Shown here in pieces: positions 1 to 10,518 of a DNA stretch of 64,000 nucleotides. The notes below the pieces were generated by a model that saw nothing but the letters and a program-made list of their open reading frames with translations, did no database searches and was not told where the DNA came from. Made by a program: the position numbers and the translations under genes. How positions within the stretch are numbered: position 1 is the stretch's first letter; each line of letters starts with the position of its first letter. This stretch comes from Hyperoodon ampullatus (Eukaryota; Chordata; Mammalia; Artiodactyla; Ziphiidae), in the NCBI GenBank assembly GCA_949752795.1, contig OX457068.1, positions 54,774,516 through 54,838,515 on the forward strand. Reading direction: 5' to 3'.

Positions 1-284
1 AAGATATGGGGAGGGGGAAGGGTAAGCTGTGACAAAGCGAAAGAGAGGCATGGACATATATACACTACCAAACGTAAGGTAGATAGCTAGTGGGAAGCAG
101 CCGCAGAGCACAGGGAGATCAGCTGGGTGCTTTGTGACTGCCTGGAGGGGTGGGATGAGGATGGTGGGAGGGAGGGAGATTCATGATGGAAGGGATGTGG
201 GAACATATGTATATGTATGACTGATTCACTTTGTTATAAAGCAGAATCTAATAAAAAAAAAGAATAATAATAATAAAAAAAGAA
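1..284 (+). mobile_element. L1 3' UTR end, enters from left edge
   Basis: This is the 3' terminus of a cetartiodactyl-type L1 in sense orientation. It has a purine-rich G-tract, then a segment matching in reverse the 3' ends of the minus-strand L1s at 4200, 39920 and 53930 (the part reading GTGGGAAGCAGC and AGCTGGGTGCTTTGTGAC), then an impure A-rich tail from about 251. The coding part lies outside the window. Low divergence from the other copies suggests a fairly young insertion. Confidence 0.85.
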
Positions 285-2084
285 ATTCCCACAAACCACA
301 ATTACAGAGACATAAAATCCTCCAGGAAAGAAACATTTGTCTCAGCAACCTGTTTATTACCATAGAGGAAACCCGAAGTGAGTTTCATAAACTTCTAAGT
401 TGAGTCTCTTTTCTAAAGTGAATGGAAAACAGTAGTTAATCCTTATCTATCCTCAGCTCCTGGGAAGTCAGAAATTACAATGTTCATTTTAACAGGGCAA
501 ACTGAGTGCACCTATGACCCGAATGTCATGTTAAGCCAAGAATTGACCTCTTTCTTGACCTGGGCCTTTGCATTTTCCTTCATGGCAAAAGGAGAATCTT
601 CCAGACATCATTAAATATGATTTCTTCCTCCAACAGGTTTTCAATCTAAGCTATATTTTACTTAGAATCCACATGCAGGGGAAAGCAGAAGCTCAGTGTC
701 CCACTAGAATTGAGCAATAATATTCAAATAAAAATTGGAAGTTGAAGATCTAATGATTAACAACAGATGGTTCAACTTGAATCCGATAAACAAGTTTTGT
801 TGTTTGCTTTCCTTTCCCTCCTTATCCACTTGAACTTCATGTGAGCGTGCTTGCATGTAAAAGTGCTGGACCCTATGTCAGCAGCATGGATGGCTCACTT
901 GATTGAAAGAAAGATTTTGTGACCCAGCTGGAATCTTTTCAACTTGAAACACACTTGATAGGCTGATGTAGAAAGCAAGTCCAAGTCCTGTAGCATTCCT
1001 GCTCTATTTGTTTTCTTTATTAGAGTTTAGTGACTATAGTGTCCCTTAATGTGCTCTGACAAAGCCTCTTTATCTGCTCATATTGCTGTTCTTTTTTGGT
1101 CTCCAGCCAGAGCATTTGCCTTCCTAAAATCACAAGCTCAAAGGGCATTTGTCATGCCTGCCTTGAATCTGCTCTCCTCTTCTTTGTATTCTATTTTAAA
1201 GAAGAACTTGAGGATGGTCTATGAAGAATACCACACTAGAGAATATGATGAGCATTGGAATTCTGTATCACAGAACACCATAAGCATAATAGACAAGTTC
1301 ATGTGGTCCCCAAAGTGTAGCTCCTGGGAAGCAGATAATTTTTAGACTTTTTGTCACTATGTATGGTGGGTATATCTTTTATACTTGCATAATGACTTAT
1401 CTCTCAAAGCATGTATATAAAATATTTCTGATGTTATTTTATGTGTCATCCATTACTATATCCTTAATCTCCAAATGAGTGGGAGGAAGGAGGTTGCAGA
1501 AAGTGCAGTTAATTAAAAAAAAAGTCCTATTATTAGTTAATCAGTTACACAAAAGTCCAGAAGACCATGAAGGACAATTCTTTACCAAACTTTATTATTA
1601 CACTCTATAACTCCCTTAAGTGAGAAATCTGCAGAGGGACATTTTGCTTTATTTAGATGAACCTATGTCTTAGTCTATTTAGCTTAAAAAGGGTGACCTG
1701 AGCCTCATTTCAAACCTTCGAATTGCCCACTGGTCACACATGTAGAGCCCCTCAGGGTCTCTCTCCACATTATAGAGGCTTCCTCAATTCATTACTTATC
1801 CACAGGACAAGGAAGGTTTTCAAACTCCTCTTTTGGTTCTTTCTTTTTGCTTCCATGGATTTCAGCCCTGACTGTCAGGAATTTATTCACAAAAGGATTT
1901 TTTCCCTATAAACCATGATGGTGCGTGAGGCCAAAGAATGATGAGAACTGAAGCTTTCTCTGTCTAGACTCATATCATAACAAGTATGAAATAATAAATA
2001 TTTTTCTTTGTCAGATTTAATCTTTGTTAAATGTTTATGCTGTATTATTCAGAAAGATGTATTGTCTCATTTTATTTAGCTTAA
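285..2084. other. No gene or repeat recognised
   Basis: AT-rich unique-looking sequence. Open frames at 1049-1345 (98 codons) and 1723-1911 (62 codons) show no family resemblance, no splice context and no compositional signal, and I read them as chance. Very old repeats beyond recognition by eye are likely. Confidence 0.5.
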
Positions 2085-2690
2085 GTCATATTGCAAAAGT
2101 TAAATTCGCAAGCCACAGGCTAGTAGGAAATCCTCGCAATACATACATCCAATAAAAGGTCTATATTCATAATATATGTATAAATATTCAAATTAGTAAG
2201 AAAAAGCTGACCCAATTTTAAAAAGGCACAAGAGGGATGGGATATGGGCATATACATATATATATATTCAGCTGATTTACTTTGTTATACAGCAAAAACT
2301 AACACAACATTGTAAAGCACTTATACTGTAATAAAGATGTTTAAAAAAATGAAAAAAAATATAAATAAAGAAGGCAAAAGACACGAACAATCATTTGACC
2401 AAAATAAATAAATAAGCAAATAAATAAAAGTAAATGCATACATACATACATAATCCAATAAGTATGTGACAAAGGTCATCAGGGAAATCCATTTTAAATT
2501 TCAAATTCATCAAAGGTTAAAATGAAAAGACTGACAACACCAAGGATTGGCAAGAATGTGCAGCAAGTGGAAATCATTCATATTGCTAGTATGAGTGTCA
2601 AACACGTCAAAAGACTGGTGATTATCTACCAAAGTTAAATGCATGCCTCCTTTATCACTTAGAATTCCACTTCTAGGTGTATTTTGAGAA
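2085..2690 (+). mobile_element. Old L1 (L1M-type) ORF2 end and 3' UTR, interrupted
   Basis: The text on both sides of a younger insert reads as a decayed mammalian L1 in sense orientation. Recognisable pieces are the AAAAGACACGAACAATCATTT block, the GACAACACCAAGGATTGGCAAG block and the final TTAGAATTCCACTTCTAGGTG block. These occur in that order in L1M ORF2 ends and 3' UTRs. It is split at 2223-2381 by a short young L1 tail. Confidence 0.65.
2234..2370 (+). mobile_element. Severely 5'-truncated young L1 3' end
   Basis: About 137 bases matching the extreme 3' end of the young L1s in this window (GATTTACTTTGTTATACAGC, then CTGTAATAAAGATG) and ending in an A-rich tail. It is flanked by near-perfect 11-base direct repeats, AAGGCACAAGA at 2223-2233 and AAGGCAAAAGA at 2371-2381, as expected for target-primed insertion. 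It lies inside an older L1. Confidence 0.8.
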
Positions 2691-2699
2691 ATTATAATT

Positions 2700-4188
2700 T
2701 ATGATACCTTCCTTCCAGTCCTCTCACTTATTGAACTGTTTGCATGAAAGTTGAGTTTCAGTGACTGCACAGTCCTAGATTGAGATATTCTTGGAGCTCT
2801 GATTGTAAAGATGGAGTAATGTATGGTCATTAAGGTAAAAGGGGAAAATGAAGAAGATAATTGATTTGGACAGAGGCCCCTTCCAACCCAAGTAATTAAT
2901 TAGGGCTTAGGGTTCCATTGGGGGAGGTAGAAAATAGGAGTCATTCTGGTCTTGTGTCAAAAGTCAAGGGCACCTGTGCTTGGAGAAAGTGGGAAGCATG
3001 GATGGCCCTAGAATTTCTGGGCAGTTATCAGTATCAAAAATAACTTCTTAATCCTGTTTCAGGGAAGTACACCAAAGTCAACATCCAGCCTCAAAGAGAA
3101 GAAAGTAAAGAGGTAACACTGGTTATTTCAAGATCCAGGACATGCTATCTTGGTTTCAGGTTCAGTCTCTGACAGTAGTGGATTGCTAGCTAATATGTGT
3201 ACGAGAGTCACAGGTAGAAGCTCCTGAGAAGGCAGAATGTGCAGTCAAATGAAAACTTGGGCATCCATTGGAGTTTACCCCAGACTCTCCAGAACCTAGG
3301 AATGGAAATACCAGACTATCATTTCTTGTCACTAATGGGTAAGAGTTTATGACATATAGTCAGGCCGAGTTTTTCTAATTAGGTTTGAGATTGGTTAAAC
3401 CTGGGGCAGCAAATGATAGGTTTTCAGTAGGCAGACTTGGCATGGAAAGCAGGGACAGTCAGGTGCTGTCCTGATAGAGAAAAGTATTTTCTCTATCTAC
3501 ATTAAGAGAGTTAATACAATAGATTAAAAGTATAGTCCAAGAGCCTGTCTGCTTTTTTGTTTACTGGGTGCATGTAACTCCAGTTGATTGATTTGAATGC
3601 ACTGAGCCTTGTAGGATTAAGTTATCAACCAGTACGGTTGAACCATCTCATAAGTCTCCGATGATGTCTATGTATGTCACTGATACCACTGATTAAATTT
3701 AACTCAATTTCAGAAGACAAATTAGAATACCTTCTGTGGCAGACGAACTCAATGAATGGAATTGTTTACATTCTATATATATTTCTGTTGATTATTAAGC
3801 TTGGAGTAAACTTCATTCCTAAGGATACCAAAGGTTAACTACCATATTTTTAAAAAAACATATATTTTTGAAAAAGCTCTACCTTGCTGAGGTTTAGATT
3901 CTTGTCAATCACTTGTTGAACTACTAGGCCTCAATGATTAAAAAAGAGGGGCACTTGACTGGGAGAGAGCCCACAGGTTTTTTTTTTTTTTTTCCACTTT
4001 ATTTCTACATAATAGCAATCAAGGTCACAAACTTCAATTTTCAATAATGATACACTTTTGAGAAATAATCAACAATTGCAGGTCTACCATATTGCTAGCG
4101 AATGTCCAATGGCTCATTAAAATATTTTTTTTCCTGTAGGTTCTTGGATAATCATAATGCTAATGTTGAGCCCTTTGATGAAAGGAGG
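2700..4188. other. No gene or clear repeat
   Basis: Unique-looking sequence. A 16-base T run at 3978-3993 is followed by CCACTTTATTTC, which on the minus strand would read AATAAA close to an A tail. No matching target duplication was found, so a retrocopy is not claimed. No coding frame worth reporting. Confidence 0.45.
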
Positions 4189-4626
4189 CAAGTCTTCTTA
4201 TTTTTTTTAATTTTTTTGTTTGATCGACTTATTTTATTTTAACATCTTTATTGGAGTATAGTTGCTTTACAATGGTGTGCTAGTTTCTGCTGTATAACAT
4301 AGTGAATCAGCTATATGTATACATATATCCCCATATTTCCTCTGTCCTGCGTCTCCCTATCACCCTCCCTATCCCACCCCTCTAAGTGGTCAAAAAGCAC
4401 AGAGCTGATCTCCCTGGTCTATGCAGCTGCTTCCCACTACCTATCTATTTTACATTTGGTAGTGCATATATGTCAATGTTACTCTCTCACTCCATCCAAG
4501 CTTACCCTTACCTCTCCACGTGTCCTCAAGACCATTCTCTACGTCTGCGTCTTCATTTCTGTCCTGCCCCAAGGTTCTTCAGAACAATTTATTTATTAAT
4601 TTTTTTAGATTCCATATATATATGTG

Positions 4627-4854
4627 TTAGCGTATGGTATTTGATTTGTTTTTCACTTTCTGACTTACTTCACTCTGTATGACAGACTCTAGGTCCATCC
4701 ACCTCACTACAAATAACTCAATTTCATTTCTTTTAATGGCCAAGTAATATTCCATTGTATATATGTGCCACATCTTCTTTATCCTTTCATCTGTCAATGG
4801 ACACTTAGGTTGATTCCATGTCCTGGCTATTGTAGATTGTGCTGCAGTGAACAT
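4627..4854 (-). pseudogene. L1 ORF2 C-terminal end, element 1
   Basis: 75-codon frame matching the conserved L1 ORF2 C-terminus, with ARTWNQPKCPLTDE, KKMWHIYTMEYYLAIKRNE and FVVRWMDLESVIQSEVSQK. It is the last part of ORF2 only. The start methionine is internal to ORF2, and upstream coding sequence is removed by a deletion near 4897. Not expected to give a functional product. Confidence 0.8.
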
Positions 4855-5768
4855 TGTGGTATATGACTCTTCTTGAATTATGGATTTCTTAGCCTATATT
4901 TTTGGTCCATTTTTGGATTGGGTTGTTTGTTTCTTTTTCTTTTTTTTTTTTTTTTTTGATATTGAGCTACATGAGCAGTTTGCAAATTTTGGAGATTGAT
5001 CCTTTGTCAGTTTCTTCATATGCAAGTATTTTCTCCCATTTGCAGGCTGTATTTTCATCTTGTTTATGGTTTCCTTTGTTGTGCAAAAGCTTTTAAGTTT
5101 CATTAGGTCCCATTTGTTTACTTTTGTTTTAATTTCTATTTCTCTAGGAGGTGGGTCAAAAAGGATCTTGCTGTGATTTATGTAATGGAGTGTTCTTCCT
5201 ATGATTTCCTCTAAGAGATTTATAGTGTCTGGCCTTACATTTAGGTCTTTAATCCATTTTGAGTTTATTTTTGTGTATGGTGTTAGGAAGTGCTATAATT
5301 TCATTCTTCTACATGTAGCTGTTCATTTTTTCCAGCACCACTTATAGAAGAGGTTGCCTTTTCTCCATTGTATATTCTTGCCTCCTTCATCAAAATAACG
5401 TGACCATATGTGCATGGGTTTATATCTGGGTTTTCCATCCTGAACCACTGATCTTTATTTCTGTTTTTGTGCCAGTACCATATTGTCTTGATTACTGCAG
5501 CTTTGTAGTATAGTCTGAAGCAAGGGAGCCTGATTCCTCTGGCTCAATTTTTCTTTTTCAAGATTACTTTGGCTATTCGGGGTCTTTTGTGTTTCCATAC
5601 AAATTGTGCAATTTTTTGTTCTAGTTCTGTGAAAAATGCCAGTGGTAGTTTGATAGGGATTGCATTGAATCTGTAGATTGCTTTGGGTAGTAGAGTCATT
5701 TTCACAATATTGATTCTTCCAATCCAAAAACTTGGTATATCTCTCCCTCTGATTGTATCATCTTTAAT

Positions 5769-5996
5769 CTATTTCATCAGTGTCTTACAGTTTTCTGCAT
5801 ACAGGTCTTTTGTCTCCCTAAGTAGGTTTATTCCTAGGTATTTTATTCTTTTTGTTGCAATGGTAAATTGGAGTGTTTTCTTAATTTCTCTTTCAGATTT
5901 TTCATCATTAGTGTATAGGAATACAAAAGATTTTTTTGCACTAATTTTGTATCCTGCATTTAATGTTGTCCCAGACGTCTCTGAGACTGTCTTCAA
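5769..5996 (-). pseudogene. Frame spanning the L1 deletion junction
   Basis: 75 codons read across the deletion. The first 14 or so residues come from ORF1 sequence read out of its native frame. The rest (KISAKKSFVFLYTND, then KRIKYLGINL and KDLYAENCKTLMK) is ORF2 from just after the reverse transcriptase core. It is a fusion created by the deletion at 5955-5957, and no product is inferred. Confidence 0.75.
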
Positions 5997-6136
5997 TTCT
6001 TTTCATTCTTTTTTCTTTATTCTGCTCTGTGGCAGTTATTTCCACTGTTTTATCCTGCAGGACATTTATCCATTATTCTGCTATTGATTCCTTAAGGAGA
6101 AATTTTTATTTCATTTATTGTGCTTTTCGCCATCGT

Positions 6137-6337
6137 TTATTTGCTCTTTAGTTCTTCTAGGTCCTTGTTAAATTTTTCTTGTATTTTCTCCATTCTATTT
6201 CCAAGATTTTGGATCATCTTTACTGTCATTACTCTGAATTCTTTTTCAGGTAGACTGCCTATTTCCTCTTTATTTGTTTGGTCTGCTGGGTTTTTGCCTT
6301 GCTCTTTCATCTGCTGCATATGCATCTGTCTTCTCAT
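6137..6337 (-). pseudogene. L1 ORF1 N-terminus, element 1
   Basis: 66 codons starting MRRQMHMQQMKEQGKNP and running into KMIQNLGNRMEKIQEKFNKDLEELKSK. This is the N-terminal and early coiled-coil part of L1 ORF1, the RNA-binding chaperone that trimerises through the coiled coil. The start is probably the true ORF1 start, since the equivalent ATG lies at about 45500 in element 2. It stops early, and the rest of ORF1 is broken and then deleted. Confidence 0.75.
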
Positions 6338-6699
6338 TTTGTTTAACTTACTGTGTTTGGGAACTCCTTTTTGCAGGCTGCAGGTTCATAATTCCCATTG
6401 TTTTTGGTGTCTGGCCCCAGTAGGTGAGGTTGGCTCCATGGGTTGTTTAGGCTTCCTGGTGGAGGGGACTGATGCCTTTGTTCTGGTGGCTGTGGCTGGA
6501 TCTTGTCATTCTGGTGGGCAGTGCCACGTCTGGTGTTGTGTTTTGGGGTGTCTGTGACTTTATTATGATCTTAGGCAGCCTCTCTGCTAATGGGTGGGGT
6601 TGTGTTCCTGTCTTGCTAGTTTTTTGGCATCCAGCACCCAGCACTGGAGTTTGCTGGCCGTTGGATGGACCTGGGTCTTAGCATTCAGATGGAGATCTC

Positions 6700-8278
6700 T
6701 GGGAGAGTTCTCGCTGATTGATATTACATGGGGCTGGGAAGTCTCTGCTGGTACAATGTCTTGAACTCAGCTCTCCCTTCTCTGAGTCTCAGGCCTGATA
6801 CCAGGGCAGAACAAGAAGACCCTGTCAGCCACACAGCTCAGAAGAAAATGGAGAAAAAAAGAAAGAAAATAAATAAATATTAAAATAATAAAAAAAGAAT
6901 AAAAAAGAAGAGAGCAACCCATCCAATAAACAAATCCACCATTGATAACAAGCACTATAAACTAAACAAAGATAAACATAAAAATCAGAAAGAAATCAGT
7001 CACAGACAACAAGCTGCAAGTCTACAGTTGTTCCCAAAGTCCACTGCCTCAATTTTGTGATGACTCATTGTATGTTCAGGTGTTCCACAGATGCAGGGCA
7101 CATCAAGTTTATTGTGGGGATTTAATCTGCCACTTCTGAGGCTGCACAGAGAAATTTCCCTTTCACTTCTTTTTTTTCACAAAGCTCCTGGGTTTCAGCT
7201 TTGATTTTGGCCCCACATCTGCATGTAGGTTGCCCTGAGGTATCTGTTTCCCAGTCAGACTGCAGGAGGTTAAAGCCGTGGCTGATTAGTAGGCTCTTGC
7301 TCCTTCAGGCCAGGGGGAGGGAGGGATACCGTTGTTATAACTTGAATGCAGGGCGAGCCTGCAATGGCAGAGCCTGGCATGACTTTGCAACAGCTTGATA
7401 TGTGCTGAAATGTCCTCCTGGGAAGTTATCCCTGGATCACGGGATCCTGGCACTGGCGGGCTGCACAGCCTTCTGGGGTGGGGTGTATGGATAGCAACCT
7501 GTGCTTGCACACAGGAATCTTGGTGGCTGTTTAACAGTGTTAGTGTTTCATGCCCATCTCTGAGGTCTGAGCTGGTAGCCACTGCTCACGTCCATTTATG
7601 GAGCTCATTTAGGTGGTGCTCTGCCTTCTGTAGGCAGACAGGGAAAGAATCCCCTCTCCTCACACACCCCAAAACAATGGTCTCTTACCTCTTAGGCAGG
7701 TCTGGACTTTTTCCAGCCTCCCTCCTGACAAGTTGTGGTGCACTATCCCCCTTCAGCCTGTGTTCATGCAGCCAACCCCAGTTCTACCCCTGGGGTCTGA
7801 CCTCCAAAGCTCAAGCCTCAGCTCCCAGCCCCCATCCTCCCTGGCAGGTGAGCAAACAAGCCTCTCAGGCTGGTGAGTGCTCTTCGGCACCAATCACCTG
7901 TGTGGGAATCTCTCTGCTTTGCCTTCTGCACCCCTGTTTCTGCACTCTCCTTCATGGCTCTGAAACTCCCCCCCCCACCCCCGTCTCCATCAGTGAAGGG
8001 ACTTCCTAGTGTGTGGAAACTTTTCATTCTTCATGGATCCTTCCCAGGGATGTAGGTCTCATTTCTATTCTTTTGTCTCTGTTCTTTCTTTTTTCTTTTG
8101 CCCTAGCCAGGTATGTGGGGAGTTTCTTACCTTTTGGGAAGTCTGAGGTCTTCTGCCAGCGTTCAGTAGGTGTTCTGTAGGAGTTGTTCAACATGTAGAT
8201 GTAATTTTTGATGTATTTGTGGGGAGGAAGGTGATCTCCATGTCTTACTCCTCCGCCATCTTGAAGGTCCCTGGGAGA
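6700..8278 (-). promoter_or_regulatory. L1 5' UTR / internal promoter region, element 1
   Basis: GC-richer block upstream of ORF1, homologous to 45900-47589 in element 2. In L1s the 5' UTR carries an internal RNA polymerase II promoter. The plus-strand text GCCATCTTG at 8255-8263 reads CAAGATGGC on the element strand about 16 bases from its 5' end, matching the YY1 site known at this place in human L1. Present activity is unknown. Confidence 0.6.
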
Positions 8279-8289
8279 CAAGTCTTTCA

Positions 8290-9885
8290 CAGAGATTTAT
8301 TCCCAACTCCAACATCATAGGCTCTCAATGATATCGAAAAGAATAAATGACTACTTAAAGCTGACTGTGTTATTGTTTCTGACTCTTCCTGTTTCCTTTA
8401 AGCAAGAAGATTATGCATTGCTTCTTTCAGTACTTTGAACTTGTAATTCTGGTATTGGGCATAAATCTAGATTTGACCCATAAAATATAGACAGACATGA
8501 TATATACTTCTACAGAGCAGATCTCTGCAAGACACTGTGGGGTTCACCAACCCTCTTGATCCTGGAAAGGAATCACTCAAAGCTCAACATGATCCCAAGA
8601 AACCTGCAGCAAGAGATCTGCTGCTGGTATGTAACTTGAGCAGCAACTAGACCTTTGCTGTTAAAGCCAATAGGATTCTATATAGCTGATATATGTACTC
8701 CAGTCATCAACTGAATAGGCAGGGAATGTGTGCCACCAGTAGAATGCCTAGCTTAAACCAAAGCTGTGTTTATCTGTGGTAGATTTTATGAAACTGTCTA
8801 AGCTGTTCAGTAGCCTTCTCCCACTTATAGCAAATTCAGGATAGTGAGCCAAAAAATATAACCCAACATCAAGACCCAGGTCAATTGCCAAGGCTTAAAA
8901 TATCAGTAGAATAGATTCTCACATATAAGGTAAGAAAAAAGCAACAGACTTAACTCAATTGTGTCAATCAGGAAGTCTCGTTAGGGTTTAGTTATTATAG
9001 GGTAAGGAGACTATGTAATATGCTATGAAAATCTGTCAGTTTGTACTTCTTATTTCCTAGTTGATTTCCTTTGGACTTAATTTGTGATTTTTCATAGCTG
9101 CTTAACAAAGTTGCTCTAGGAAAGCATTGCCCACTCTTCTGCAATTTTGATTAAACTAGAAGCTTTTCATTTTGACCTAATTTCCTGCTGACAGTGGTAG
9201 TTCCAATAAAATTACTGAAGAAATTTGGGGCTTTGTAGATGTCATGGTTTAGTCTGCAAGTATCAAAAAGCTCAACTCAATACAGCATAAGGTGGTATAT
9301 AAGCTTATGTGACTGAAAAACTAAAGATCAACTAGGACCCATATTCCTTTTTTCTTTGATGCCTTCAGTTTTGCTACATTTTATGTGTATTTGGGGGCTA
9401 AAAATTTCTTTCATCATATTTATTAAAAAGAATAGTGACACAAAACAAGGACTAGAACCATATCCTTTGCATTAAATTGAAAAGGAAAAAAAATCTACTC
9501 TTAAATTTTAGAATAGAATCTCTCCCTCAGTCTGATTGGTATAACTTTGGTCAGCTATCTCTTCTCAGGATCACCATACATGGAAACACCATGCACTAAT
9601 TGGCTCAATCCTGGATGCCTGAATCTATTGTTGACAAGAGGGAGAGGACTGTGGTCAGCTTTCTCTGAACTGATGAACTGTGTGGGTGATCAATTTTTAC
9701 TGGTAGTTTATTGGTCTAGGAGAAGGGGCCATGTATGCTGAGTAGGTAACCAATAGGGTCCATTTTACTGGAATGGAGTCTAAATGCTGAGGAATAGAAA
9801 GTCAAATGGGTATGGTAATAATTTTTACTATCTTCTTCCGAAGTTATTCTACTTGTTTTCAGAAGAAATTACACATTCACTAAAC
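8290..9885. other. No gene or clear repeat
   Basis: Unique-looking sequence to the right of element 1. A 64-codon frame at 9547-9741 has no recognisable content. I see no splice-bounded coding signal, RNA gene or young repeat. Confidence 0.45.
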
Positions 9886-9889
9886 ACTC

Positions 9890-10290
9890 AACTCATTTCT
9901 TTACTGTCTCTTGAATATGTCTAGTGCTTCATACCTACATGCTTTTCCCTCTTCCAGAGATGATTTTCTATAACAGATCTGCTTATTAAAGTTCTACATA
10001 TCCTTCAAGACATGGTTAAATTATCTCCTCCTTGGCATCTGTCCTGATCATTTCAGCCCACAGTGATCTCATACTCCTATAATCATACGGCATTTGTTGT
10101 CAGAACTACTAATTTATTAATTATATACTGTCTTATGACATAATCAGTACCTGACATTGCTATGGCTTACCATTTCATTAACCTTTCTGTGTGTTGTAGC
10201 CTTGCATTCTGTATTTCATTACAAAATTTGACTTCCAAGGGAAGAGACTATATCTTTTCATTTAAGATCATTTTGTGATACTTCACTAAA
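9890..10290 (+). mobile_element. L2 LINE 3' fragment
   Basis: The series CTTCAAGACATGGTTAAATT, ATCTCCTCCTTGG and CCTGATCATTTCAGCCCAC, then GAGACTATATCTTTTCAT, follows the order of the L2 consensus near its 3' end, strongly diverged. Boundaries are approximate. L2 is an ancient LINE, immobile in all placental mammals. Confidence 0.45.
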
Positions 10291-10423
10291 CACAGGCTGA
10301 ATATTACTATGGTAGTAATATGTATAATTTTTTTCAGTAAATATTGAGTTATAGAATTATTAACTTTTTTAAGAGGTAACAAATGTTCAAAATTCTATTA
10401 ATACTAGACCTTCTGCAACTGCA

Positions 10424-10426
<3 letters not shown>

Positions 10427-10514
<88 letters not shown>
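10427..10514. repeat. Compound microsatellite (TC)n(TA)n
   Basis: About 42 bases of uninterrupted TC followed by about 45 bases of uninterrupted TA, then CACAAA. The purity suggests high length polymorphism. Confidence 0.98.

Positions 10515-10518
<4 letters not shown>

Larger units (their letters stand above)
4197..8278 (-). mobile_element. L1 element 1: both ends present, internally deleted
   Basis: Reverse-strand cetartiodactyl L1 of about 4.1 kb. The 3' tail is at 4198-4230 (T-rich on plus). ORF2 3' sequence follows up to 5957, ORF1 sequence at 5958-6337, and a long GC-richer 5' UTR up to 8278. A repeat CAAGTCTT lies at both edges (4189-4196 and 8279-8286). The 5' end has CAAGATGGC-like sequence within 25 bases of the edge, as in full-length L1s. 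Compared with the copies at 39914 and 53909 it lacks about 2.7 kb of ORF2 and ORF1 at 5955-5957 and about 0.3 kb near 4897. It is defective for both proteins. Confidence 0.9.

Noticed and set aside
3978..4180. T run followed by TTTATT, considered as a minus-strand retrocopy end
   Set aside because: AATAAA would be only about four bases from the tail, and no target duplication was found.
7395..8009. 204-codon plus-strand frame in GC-richer DNA
   Set aside because: Antisense of the L1 5' UTR in element 1. A similar frame occurs in element 2 (46963-47313). No independent evidence for coding.
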